From CAIQJJ01 sp964606085 (GTDB lineage: Bacteria; Chloroflexota; Anaerolineae; Anaerolineales; UBA4823), in the NCBI GenBank assembly GCA_964606085.1, contig CAZSFD010000063.1, forward strand, positions 1 to 29,791: 29,791 nt of DNA. Direction: 5' to 3'. Under the pieces are notes generated by a model that ran no database searches, had not been told where the DNA came from, and worked only from the letters and a program-made list of their open reading frames with translations. Each line of letters opens with the position of its first letter. The stretch's first letter is position 1. Below, in pieces: positions 15,791 to 22,870 of the stretch. The position numbers and the translations under genes are program-made.

Positions 15791-16716
15791 CACCTTTTCA
15801 CATGCACCACATCCTCTTCCTCTTCCTCGATGGCATCGGCCTGGGCGAAAATGACCCCGCCATCAATCCCTTTGCGGCGGCCTCTATGCCCAATCTGCGT
15901 GCGCTGCTCGGTGGCGAGCCTCTGCTGGCCCCTACCGCCCCGTTCGACGGCCGCCGTGCCAGCCTGCGCGCCCTGGATGCCTGCCTGGGGGTGGATGGCC
16001 CGCCGCAATCGGCCACCGGCCAGGCGACCCTGCTGACAGGCGTCAACGTACCGGCGGCCATCGGCTGCCATTACGGGCCTAAGCCCAACCCCGCGGTGGC
16101 CGAATTTGTGAGCAATGGCAACCTGTTCGACCGGCTGCGGCGGGCCGGGCGCAGTGTCGCTTTCCTCAACGCTTATCCGCCGCGCTATTTTCAGGGCATC
16201 GCCAGCGGGCGGCGGCTGTATTCGGCCATCCCGCTGGCGGCGGTGAGCGCCGGGCTGACCCTGCGCACCCCGGCCCATCTGTACGCCGGGCAGGCCCTCA
16301 GCGCCGATTTCACCGCCCAGGGTTGGCGCGAACACCTGGGTTTTGCCGATGCGCCAACCCTTACCCCACCGCAGGCGGGGCAAAAAATGGCCGAATTGGC
16401 GCATCAGGCCGATTTTTCGCTGTTCGAGTATTGGCTGAGCGATTACGCCGGGCACAAACAGGCCATGCCCCCCGCCGTGAGCCTGCTGGAAACCTTCGAC
16501 GCCATGCTCGGCGGCCTGCTGGATGCCTGGGATGACGAGCGCGGCCTGGTGCTGATCACCTCCGACCACGGCAACCTCGAAGACCTGACCACCCGCCACC
16601 ACACGCGCAACCCCGTCCCCGGCCTCGTCATCGGCGCGCCCGCCATCCGCCTGCCGTTCGTCGAACGCCTGAAGAGCCTGGCCGATATTGCCCCGGCCAT
16701 CCATGCGCTGCTTTGA
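15787..16716 (+). CDS. Alkaline-phosphatase-superfamily metalloenzyme, mutase-like
   Basis: A protein of 309 aa with the metal-binding pattern of the phosphoglycerate mutase (cofactor-independent)/phosphopentomutase branch. It has LFLDGIG (D15, first metal ligand), PQSATGQATLLTG (T77 a likely phospho-acceptor), YWLSDYAGHK (Asp and His ligands), TSDHGNLED (D-H-G-N) and a final HTRNP His. It is shorter than true cofactor-independent phosphoglycerate mutase (about 510 aa) and phosphopentomutase (about 390 aa) because the inserted cap domain is small, so it belongs to an uncharacterised metalloenzyme family. The start overlaps the ppc stop in ATGA, implying coupled translation in a kinase-PEPC-metalloenzyme operon. 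It could act as a phosphomutase or phosphatase on a sugar or glycerate phosphate; this is inference from fold and neighbours. Confidence 0.8.
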   Translation: MTPFHMHHILFLFLDGIGLGENDPAINPFAAASMPNLRALLGGEPLLAPTAPFDGRRASLRALDACLGVDGPPQSATGQATLLTGVNVPAAIGCHYGPKPNPAVAEFVSNGNLFDRLRRAGRSVAFLNAYPPRYFQGIASGRRLYSAIPLAAVSAGLTLRTPAHLYAGQALSADFTAQGWREHLGFADAPTLTPPQAGQKMAELAHQADFSLFEYWLSDYAGHKQAMPPAVSLLETFDAMLGGLLDAWDDERGLVLITSDHGNLEDLTTRHHTRNPVPGLVIGAPAIRLPFVERLKSLADIAPAIHALL

Positions 16717-16728
16717 ACATACCCCGTC

Positions 16729-16780
16729 GTGGCGCAAGTCCCCGACTTGCGATAGCTCGCAAACCAAAGGTTTGCGCCAC
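16729..16780. repeat. Compound palindrome of the GTGGCGCAA family
   Basis: Outer arms GTGGCGCAA (16729-16737) and TTGCGCCAC (16772-16780) enclose two perfect 7-bp hairpins, GCAAGTC-CCC-GACTTGC (16734-16750) and GCAAACC-AAA-GGTTTGC (16759-16775). The second is nearly the same as the palindrome at 28001-28031. It occupies the 80-bp gap between the metalloenzyme and the serine hydrolase and may terminate the ppc operon. Confidence 0.8.
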
Positions 16781-16796
16781 AATACAGGTTTTATCC

Positions 16797-17954
16797 ATGA
16801 CCCTCGCTAACCCCACCTTCGAAAACCCGCTCGATTTTTCTCACGAAACGCCGCCCGAACGCGTGGGCATGAACGCCGCCGCCGTTCGCCAACTGGCGGC
16901 CACGTTCGAACGCCAGGTTGCCGAAGGCCAGCACCCGGGTGCGCAGCTTGTGGTGCTGCGCCACGGACAGGTGGTGCTGGATCGTGCCGTCGGCATCGCC
17001 AACACGCGCCGCCGCACCCCGGTCGCGCCAGAGACGCCCTTTCTCACATTCTCCGTCACCAAAGCGCTCACCGGCCTGTGCGTTCACCAGTTGATCGAAC
17101 AGGGCAAAATTGACCTTGAGGCCCGTATCGCCGATTATTGGCCCGAATTTGGCTGCCAAGGCAAAGAGAAGGCCACCATCCGCCACGCCTTTTTGCATCA
17201 GGCGGGCATTCCGTTGGGCGGCTTGTACCGCGCCGGCCTGCTGTGCTGGAACTGGGATTGGACGGCGCGCCTGGTGGCCTCGCTGCCGGCAGAATTTGAG
17301 CCGGGGACGCGGTGTGTGTATCACCTGGTCAATTATGGTTTTATCCTGGGGGAAGTAATCCGCCGGGTGAGCGGGCTGCGGCCCGATGGGTACATGCGCC
17401 GGGCGCTCTTCGAGCCATTGGGTATGGTGAACTCGTGGCTGGGCCTGCCGCGGCGAGAATTTGGCCGCGCCGCCCAAATTTACCTCGGACACGCATCGCA
17501 ACGCCTGGCCGTCACGTTTTTCCGCCTGCCGCACGTGCGCGGCGGGGTGATCCCGGCGGCCTCGCTCAACAGCACAGCCCGCGACGTGGCGGCGTTCTAT
17601 CAGATGCTGCTCAACGGCGGCAGGTATGGCGGCAAAACCATCGTCCGCCCCCAAACGGTGGCCTTTGCCCGCTCGGTCGGCCTGGAAAAACGTGATGAAC
17701 ACCTGGGGGTAGATATGGCCTGGGCGTATGGCTTCCACCTCGGCAGCGACCATCCAAACCCCAATACCCCCAACGGCATGGGCAAAGGCAGTTCGCGGCG
17801 CACCTTCGGCCATTTTGGGCAGGCAACCTGCCTGGCCTGGGCCGACCCCGGCGCGGATGTGGCCGTCGTTTTCCTGTGTAATCGCCTGTTGGGTGAGCCC
17901 GATGTTTCGCTGCGTTGGCAGGCCATTTCGGATGGCGTGTGGGACGCGCTATGA
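16797..17954 (+). CDS. Serine hydrolase, class C beta-lactamase/esterase family
   Basis: A protein of 385 aa from ATG 16797; upstream in-frame codons run through the palindrome and are rejected. It has the family's S-x-x-K tetrad SVTK at 86-89 (Ser nucleophile, Lys general base), preceded by TPFLTF, the tyrosine motif Y175-HLVNYG and a third-motif region HFGQATCLAW near the C-terminus. The YHLVNYG form is closer to EstB-like carboxylesterases than to true AmpC (Y-A-N), so a carboxylesterase or peptide/lactone hydrolase is more likely than antibiotic resistance. No signal peptide is visible, which suggests a cytoplasmic enzyme. Its last 6 bp overlap the end of the convergent PfkB gene. Confidence 0.88.
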   Translation: MTLANPTFENPLDFSHETPPERVGMNAAAVRQLAATFERQVAEGQHPGAQLVVLRHGQVVLDRAVGIANTRRRTPVAPETPFLTFSVTKALTGLCVHQLIEQGKIDLEARIADYWPEFGCQGKEKATIRHAFLHQAGIPLGGLYRAGLLCWNWDWTARLVASLPAEFEPGTRCVYHLVNYGFILGEVIRRVSGLRPDGYMRRALFEPLGMVNSWLGLPRREFGRAAQIYLGHASQRLAVTFFRLPHVRGGVIPAASLNSTARDVAAFYQMLLNGGRYGGKTIVRPQTVAFARSVGLEKRDEHLGVDMAWAYGFHLGSDHPNPNTPNGMGKGSSRRTFGHFGQATCLAWADPGADVAVVFLCNRLLGEPDVSLRWQAISDGVWDAL

Positions 17955-18851
17955 CAACCAGGCCGTGATCGCCCCCTGGACGGAGACCATTTTGGCCCCG
18001 GCGGCGTTGGCGGCGGCGCAGGCTTCGGGCAGGGGTTGGCCTTGCAAGCGGGCGGCGATCAGCCCGGCAGCGAAGGCGTCACCGGCGCCGGTGGTATCTA
18101 CCACCTTATCCACCTTCACACCGGGGATATGCCCTGAAAAGTCGGCGCTTTCGGCCCAGCAGCCATCGGCGCCGAGTTTGACGATGGCCGTCTGCACGCC
18201 ATAATTGCGCAAAGAGCGGGCGGCCTGCTGGGGGTGCGCTTCGCCGGTCAGACGCCGGGCTTCGGGGGTATTGCAGATGAAGGTGTTGAGGCAGGGCAGG
18301 CAATCCCACAGGTATTCGGGGTGTTCGTCCATGCGTTTGGCGTTGGCTACGTCCAGATAGGTGGGCAGGCCGCGCAAGTGTGCTTGCTGCAACACGCCGG
18401 GCAGGTTGCCGTCGAGTAAGCCGGGCAAGACAAAGAATCCCGCCACCATCAAGGCCCGCGCCCCCCAGGCGAGGTAGGCTTCCACATCCAAATCCAGCGC
18501 AGTGAGATGGCGGTTGGCCCCAGATGTATGCACGAAACGCGGCTGAAAAGCGCTATCTACCAGGCCGATGCTGACGGCAGGCGGCGCACCGGGGATGCGG
18601 CGCACGAAGCGGTCGTCCAGGCCCACCTGCCGCCAGGTCTCTTCCACGGTGGCGTAGGCGCTGTCGCCGCTGATGGTGGTGACGAGGGCGGTGGTGATGC
18701 CGAGCGCCGCCAGGCCCACGGCCACGTTCGAGCCACAGCCGCCGGGGGCGAGCAGCGCCCGCTCGAAGAGCAGTGAATCGTGGCGCGGCACATCGTCTAC
18801 GTGATAGCACAGCACATCCAGGGTGGTATTTCCGATCACAATCGCTTTCAT
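17949..18851 (-). CDS. PfkB/ribokinase-family carbohydrate or nucleoside kinase
   Basis: A 300-aa cytoplasmic kinase. It shows the N-terminal motif APGGCGSNVAVGLAALG (residues 36-51, substrate Gly-Gly pair), the mid-region ICNTPEARRLTG and the C-terminal VDTTGAGDAF (251-260), with D258 as catalytic base. ATG 18851 is supported by GGGAGG about 5 nt upstream and by the conserved start MKAIVIGNTTLD; an in-frame ATG at 18869 has no ribosome site. It is more canonical than the kinase at 12176-13081 and so probably has a different substrate (ribokinase, KDG kinase or adenosine kinase type). A terminator hairpin separates it from the upstream cysteine protein, so it should have its own promoter. It overlaps the convergent serine hydrolase by 6 bp. 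Confidence 0.9.
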   Translation of the reverse strand: MKAIVIGNTTLDVLCYHVDDVPRHDSLLFERALLAPGGCGSNVAVGLAALGITTALVTTISGDSAYATVEETWRQVGLDDRFVRRIPGAPPAVSIGLVDSAFQPRFVHTSGANRHLTALDLDVEAYLAWGARALMVAGFFVLPGLLDGNLPGVLQQAHLRGLPTYLDVANAKRMDEHPEYLWDCLPCLNTFICNTPEARRLTGEAHPQQAARSLRNYGVQTAIVKLGADGCWAESADFSGHIPGVKVDKVVDTTGAGDAFAAGLIAARLQGQPLPEACAAANAAGAKMVSVQGAITAWLS

Positions 18852-18874
18852 GCGCACCTCCCAGGCCATAAATC

Positions 18875-18903
18875 AAAGAGCCTCCCAATGTGGAAGGCTC
18901 TTT
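18875..18903 (-). terminator. Intrinsic terminator after the cysteine-rich acidic protein
   Basis: A 9-bp stem AAAGAGCCT/AGGCTCTTT (18875-18883 with 18895-18903), extended by two G-C pairs past a bulge, has a 6-nt loop and T-rich tails on both strands. It begins 19 nt past the stop of the gene at 18922-19149 when read leftward. Confidence 0.7.
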
Positions 18904-18921
18904 TACGGGTATTCGTCCGGT

Positions 18922-19149
18922 TTAGTATTCGTCTTCGTCGTCTACCCACAATTCGTCGTCATCTTCTTCGGCATCATCTTCCCATTCTTCCAATTCTTCT
19001 TCCTCTTCTTCCCAATCTTCGGCGGCGGCATCGTCGGCGGGAGAATAGGTTTGACAGCCGGTATCTGGATCGAGTTCGACAGCGGCAGCGCCGCAATAGC
19101 TATCATCCAGAAAAACGCAATCTACATAATGGCAACGGATACGAGGCAT
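18922..19149 (-). CDS. DUF1540-like four-cysteine protein with poly-acidic tail
   Basis: A protein of 75 aa with a near-perfect ribosome site (AGGAGGAG) before the ATG. Residues 1-35 carry C6-x4-C11-x7-C19-x12-C32 in the context IRCHYVDCVFLDDSYCGA and CQTY, which resembles the DUF1540 cysteine motif thought to bind a metal ion. Residues 39-75 are almost entirely Asp/Glu (about 26 of 37), with Trp/Leu spaced between and no basic residue. The gene stands alone between a terminator (18875-18903) and the 3' end of moeA. Function unknown; metal buffering, or mimicry of nucleic acid by the tail, are possibilities only. The DNA of the tail is a low-complexity run of GAA/GAT codons. Confidence 0.75.
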   Translation of the reverse strand: MPRIRCHYVDCVFLDDSYCGAAAVELDPDTGCQTYSPADDAAAEDWEEEEEELEEWEDDAEEDDDELWVDDEDEY

Positions 19150-19229
19150 AATCTCCTCCTGTGTAAGGTGTGCTTTGAACGGTTGTGGTGAGTTATCCTA
19201 ACCTGCATAAAGCGGAAAGACCAGGGTGC

Positions 19230-19274
19230 TAACCCAGGAAATCCTTGTTTTTTGTGCAAGGAACTCACGGGTTA
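19230..19274 (-). terminator. Two-tier hairpin at the end of moeA
   Basis: Arms TAACCC/GGGTTA (19230-19235 with 19269-19274) and TCCTTG/CAAGGA (19242-19247 with 19257-19262) are separated by a 6x6 internal loop. The outer arm includes the last codons of moeA, so the hairpin overlaps its TGA at 19265-19267. Tail after the hairpin is not U-rich; termination is tentative. Confidence 0.4.
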
Positions 19275-20509
19275 GGCCCTATCCACTGGGCCGTAACCCT
19301 GGCCCCGAACGGCAGGGATTTTACCTCAGAAGGAATAATTAGCAAAGCATTTGCCAACGTTAAACCCCGTAAATTTCCTGACCCCTGGTGCCCGGCGAGC
19401 TGCGCCAACCAGCGGCCATCCTGCCAGGTCAATGTGGCCCGCAGATAGCTTTCCCGCCCATCCGATTCTACCGGCTCGGTCAACTCGGCACTGACGGTGA
19501 GCGGCTGCCAGGTGAGCCGGCCTGCCAACCGCTGCAGCGCCGGGCGCACGAACACTTCGAAGCCCACAAAGCTGGAGACGGGGTTGCCCGGCAGCCCGAT
19601 GAATGGCACGCCGCGGTAGGCGCCGAAGGCCAGCGGCTTGCCGGGGCGCATGTTCACCCGCCAAAAGTCGAGTGTGCCATGCTGCGCAACCACCTGACGG
19701 ACATAGTCGAATGCGCCCACGCTGACACCTGCCGAGGAGAGGATCACATCCACCTGGGCGGCCACAGCCCGGTCGAGGGCGGCTTGCACCGCTTCGGCCT
19801 GGTCGGGGATAATGCCCAGGTGCTGCGCTTCGCCGCCGCAAGAATGCACCTGCCCCGCCAGCATCAGGCTGTTCGATTCGTGGATCATCCCTGGTTGCAG
19901 TGGCGCATCCACGGGCAGCAGTTCATCGCCGGTGACGAGGATGGCAACCCGCGGGCAGCGGTGGACGCGCACCTGGGCCACGCCCAACAAGGCCAGCAAG
20001 CCCACTTCCGGCGGGCGCAGCAGCGCACCGGCTGGCAGCACCCGTTCACCGGGCTGAATATCCTGGCCGCGCGGCCGCACGAATGCGCCAGGATTTACCG
20101 TACGGAAGACCTGTACGGCAGGCGGCAGCGGCAGGCCAGGTTCGCGGCCGGGGAAATCGGTATCTTCGACGGGGATGACGGCGTCGGCCCCGGCGGGCAA
20201 GGGTGCACCGGTCATAATACGGGCGGCCTGGCCGGGCTGGAGCGTGAAAGCGGGGAACTGCCCGGCGGGAATATCGGCCACGACGCGCAAGGTTGTGGGG
20301 GTGTGCGGGGTATCGGCGGCTTGCAGGGCAAAGCCATCCATGCTGGAATTGTCGAAGGGGGGAAGCGCCTCGCTGGCGAAGATGTCTGCGGCCAGCACGC
20401 GGCCATGCGCCTGGGCCAGGGAGATGTCTTCACTGGCAACCGGCTGGAAGGCCTGCAACAGGCGTTGACGGGCAGCAGAGACGGAAAGCAGATCGGTCAT
20501 GGGGATCAT
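19265..20509 (-). CDS. moeA: Molybdopterin molybdenumtransferase MoeA
   Basis: Inserts molybdate into adenylylated molybdopterin in the last step of molybdenum cofactor synthesis. The 414-aa protein has the MoeA order of motifs: PPFDNSSMDGFAL (50-62), IMTGAPLPAGADAVIPVED, VRPRGQDI, the MPT-binding core VTGDELL, SSAGVSVGAFDYV, MRPGKPLAFG and IGLPGNPVS, and a C-terminal domain IV. ATG 20509 overlaps the rel stop as ATGA; an in-frame ATG at 20500 (MTDLLSV) is also possible. Other Moco genes are absent from the window, and pairing with rel is unusual. Implies that the organism uses a molybdo- or tungstoenzyme. Confidence 0.96.
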   Translation of the reverse strand: MIPMTDLLSVSAARQRLLQAFQPVASEDISLAQAHGRVLAADIFASEALPPFDNSSMDGFALQAADTPHTPTTLRVVADIPAGQFPAFTLQPGQAARIMTGAPLPAGADAVIPVEDTDFPGREPGLPLPPAVQVFRTVNPGAFVRPRGQDIQPGERVLPAGALLRPPEVGLLALLGVAQVRVHRCPRVAILVTGDELLPVDAPLQPGMIHESNSLMLAGQVHSCGGEAQHLGIIPDQAEAVQAALDRAVAAQVDVILSSAGVSVGAFDYVRQVVAQHGTLDFWRVNMRPGKPLAFGAYRGVPFIGLPGNPVSSFVGFEVFVRPALQRLAGRLTWQPLTVSAELTEPVESDGRESYLRATLTWQDGRWLAQLAGHQGSGNLRGLTLANALLIIPSEVKSLPFGARVTAQWIGPNP

Positions 20510-22767
20510 CCAGGGCGGATGCGATGCGCTTCCATGACGTTGGGCAGCGCTTCGAGGCGGGTGAGGACGCGGGTAAGCTGGTCTACGTCGCGCACTTCGA
20601 GGATCAGGTTGACGGCGGCCAGGTTGAGCTTGTGATCGTGATCTACATCGGCGCTGAGCTGGCTCATGTTGACGCCTTCATCCGAAACCAGGTTAGAAAC
20701 ATCCTTCACCAGGCCATCGCGGTCGTAGGCGGTGATGCGCACGGCCACGGGGTAAGCGTTTTTGTGTTCGCCCCAGGCGACGCGCACCAGGCGTTCGCGG
20801 TCGTTCATGCGCAAGATGTTGGGACAATCGGAGCGGTGAATGGTGGCGCCGCGCCCACGGGTGATGTAGCCGACGATTTCGTCGCCTGGCACCGGGTTGC
20901 AGCAGCGCCCGATGGAGGTCAACAAACCGCGCAAGCCCAAAACCGTGAGCGATTCTTCGCCGCGGCGGGGGTGCTGCTCGCCGAGGGGCCGGCTGGCAAA
21001 AGTCAGGCCTTGCTCATCTTTTTCATCGAGCATCAACTGGTTGGTAATGCGCACCAGCGGCAGGTCGCCGCAGCCGATGGAGACGAGCATATCGTCGAGC
21101 GTGCGATATTCGAACTGGCGCGCCATCTGGTCGAGATTGCATTCGGGAATGCCCAGGCGGCGCAGTTCTTTTTCGAGCATCTCGCGGCCCTGGCTGATGT
21201 TATGCTCGCGTTCCTGGCGCTTGAACCAGTAGCGAATTTTGGCCCGCGCCCGCTGGGTTTTGACCATGCCCAGGTTGGGGTTGAGCCAATCGCGGCTGGG
21301 ACCGCCGCGTTTGGCAGTGAGAATTTCGACTTTTTCACCCGTTTTCAGGGCGTAATCGAGCGGGACGATCTTGCCATTGACCTTGGCCCCACGGCAGCGG
21401 TTGCCCACATCGGTGTGGACGTGATAGGCAAAATCAATCGGCGTCGAACCGGCGGGCAGGTCAATGATGTCGCCTTTGGGGGTGAAAACGTACACGCGGT
21501 CTTCGAAGACATCCGTTTTCAGGCTGTCTACAAATTCAGTGGCGTCCACCACATCCTGCCGCCAGTCCATCAGCGAGCGCCACCACAAGATGCGCCGTTC
21601 GTACTCTTCGTCGCGTTTGGCGCCCTCTTTGTAGCGCCAGTGGGCGGCAATGCCATATTCGGCCTGGTGGTGCATTTCGGGCGTGCGGATTTGCACTTCG
21701 AGCGTTTTACCGTCGTCATACAGGACGGCAGTGTGCAACGATTGGTAGAAATTATCTTTGGGCGCGGCGATGTAATCGTCAAATTCGCCGGGGATGGGCC
21801 GCCATTGGGTGTGGATCAGACCGAGGGTGACGTAACAGGCCGGAACATCTGGCACGATAATGCGCACGCCGCGCACGTCGTACAGCATCCCAAATGGAAC
21901 GCCCTTGCGCATCATCTTGCGGTAAATCGAATAGATGTGCTTGGGGCGGCCTGAAATCTCTTCGGCTTTGATGTTGTTTTCGGCCAGCAGTTTTTTCAGG
22001 CGGGTGATGATGCGATTCATTTCACGTTCGCGGTCGGCATGACGGCTTTCGATCTGTCCGGCGATTTCTTTGTAGCGGTCGGGGTAGAGATAGCGAAAGC
22101 CCAGGTCTTCCAATTCCCACTTGAACTGCCAGATGCCCAGGCGGTTGGCCAGGGGGGCGAAAATATCGAGCGTTTGCTGGGCAATGCGGCGGCGTTTGTG
22201 ATCGGGCATGTGCGCCAGCGTGCGCATGTTGTGAATGCGGTCGGCCAGCTTGATCAGCACCACGCGCACATCTTCGCCCATGGCCATGAAGGTTTTGCGC
22301 AGCGTTTCAGAGGCGGCATCGTAGCGGCGGCTGCGGGTCAGGTTTTCGGCTTCGCTCTCGGGGTCGAGTTCGCCGCGCCGTTCGGCCACCTGGCGTTCGG
22401 CTGCTTCGCGGGCTTCATCTTGCGGGCGCTGGTTGTCGCGCGAGACGCGTGGCAGTTGGGTCAGTTTGGTGACGCCATCCACCATTTTGGCGATGTCCTC
22501 GCCGAAATCACGGCGGATGTCGTCGAGGGTGACGTGGGTATCTTCGACGGTGTCGTGCAGCAGGCCAGCCGCCACCACATCGGGCGGCACGCGCATATCA
22601 GCCAAAATGGCGGCCACCGCCACGCAGTGGTTGACATAGGGTTCCCCAGAAACACGCGTCTGCCCCGTATGGGCCTGCTCCGCCACGCGATAGGCGCGCA
22701 AGATCAACTCCTGCTCGTTGGGAGCATAGCTAGGGGCGACCATTTCCATCAGACTTTCGATACGCAT
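20506..22767 (-). CDS. rel: Bifunctional (p)ppGpp synthetase/hydrolase Rel
   Basis: Controls the stringent response by making and degrading (p)ppGpp on or near the ribosome. The 753 aa contain all Rel domains in order. The HD hydrolase has H47 and the HDTVED motif at 71-76. The synthetase has KHIYSIYRKM 276-285, YDVRGVRIIV, YIAAPKDNFYQSLHT and EVQIRTPEMHHQAEYGIAAHW. These are followed by TGS (RVYVFTPKGDIIDLPAGSTP), the zinc-finger/RIS domain (GRCCNPVPGDEIVGYITRGR) and a C-terminal ACT domain. Both catalytic halves look intact. Oddity: between TKL (100-102) and the next conserved helix (about 157) there are some 40 extra, charged residues compared with the usual linker. Start ATG 22767 has AGGAA upstream and a promoter at 22793-22821. 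It overlaps moeA by ATGA. Confidence 0.96.
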   Translation of the reverse strand: MRIESLMEMVAPSYAPNEQELILRAYRVAEQAHTGQTRVSGEPYVNHCVAVAAILADMRVPPDVVAAGLLHDTVEDTHVTLDDIRRDFGEDIAKMVDGVTKLTQLPRVSRDNQRPQDEAREAAERQVAERRGELDPESEAENLTRSRRYDAASETLRKTFMAMGEDVRVVLIKLADRIHNMRTLAHMPDHKRRRIAQQTLDIFAPLANRLGIWQFKWELEDLGFRYLYPDRYKEIAGQIESRHADREREMNRIITRLKKLLAENNIKAEEISGRPKHIYSIYRKMMRKGVPFGMLYDVRGVRIIVPDVPACYVTLGLIHTQWRPIPGEFDDYIAAPKDNFYQSLHTAVLYDDGKTLEVQIRTPEMHHQAEYGIAAHWRYKEGAKRDEEYERRILWWRSLMDWRQDVVDATEFVDSLKTDVFEDRVYVFTPKGDIIDLPAGSTPIDFAYHVHTDVGNRCRGAKVNGKIVPLDYALKTGEKVEILTAKRGGPSRDWLNPNLGMVKTQRARAKIRYWFKRQEREHNISQGREMLEKELRRLGIPECNLDQMARQFEYRTLDDMLVSIGCGDLPLVRITNQLMLDEKDEQGLTFASRPLGEQHPRRGEESLTVLGLRGLLTSIGRCCNPVPGDEIVGYITRGRGATIHRSDCPNILRMNDRERLVRVAWGEHKNAYPVAVRITAYDRDGLVKDVSNLVSDEGVNMSQLSADVDHDHKLNLAAVNLILEVRDVDQLTRVLTRLEALPNVMEAHRIRPG

Positions 22768-22792
22768 ATTCCAGGTTCCTTATGGGTAGCAC

Positions 22793-22821
22793 AGTATAAC
22801 CACGCCGGGCGGATGGAGCAA
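22793..22821 (-). promoter_or_regulatory. Promoter of rel
   Basis: On the minus strand TTGCTC (22821-22816) and TATACT (22798-22793) are spaced by 17 nt, about 26 nt upstream of the rel ATG. The -10 matches sigma-70 consensus at 5 of 6; the -35 is moderate. It lies back-to-back with the tetR promoter. Confidence 0.55.
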
Positions 22822-22833
22822 GAGGTGAAAAAC

Positions 22834-22863
22834 TTGACAATTATGTAGACCAGTTGGTATAAT
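22834..22863 (+). promoter_or_regulatory. Consensus promoter of the tetR gene
   Basis: Perfect TTGACA (22834-22839) and perfect TATAAT (22858-22863), spacer 18 nt. The expected transcription start, 7 nt past the -10, coincides with the A of the ATG at 22871, implying a leaderless message. Confidence 0.85.
22846..22861. promoter_or_regulatory. Palindromic operator overlapping the tetR -10 box
   Basis: TAGACCA-GT-TGGTATA is a 7+2+7 palindrome with one mismatch, placed between and across the -35 and -10 elements. Its form resembles the TAGACC/GGTCTA sites of LmrA/QdoR-like TetR regulators. The position predicts autorepression; binding itself is inferred. Confidence 0.6.
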
Positions 22864-22870
22864 TCCGCTT

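Noticed and set aside
15658..16782. 374-codon minus-strand frame opposite ppc end and the metalloenzyme
   Set aside because: Antisense shadow; the plus-strand enzymes have intact catalytic motifs.
16797..17954. Beta-lactamase resistance gene
   Set aside because: No signal peptide and a YHLVNYG motif closer to EstB-like esterases than to the YAN of AmpC; kept as a serine hydrolase.
19201..19290. tRNA-like fold near the end of moeA
   Set aside because: Pairs exist (TAACCC/GGGTTA, TCCTTG/CAAGGA) but no T-arm GTTCRA, no anticodon arm and no acceptor stem of 7 bp.
20293..21954. 553-codon plus-strand frame opposite moeA and rel
   Set aside because: It spans the antisense of two well-identified genes and has no recognisable domain or start signal.
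20506..22767. Loss of synthetase function from PKDNFYQ instead of PKPNGYQ
   Set aside because: Bulky residues at this Gly position occur in other functional Rel proteins and all catalytic residues remain.
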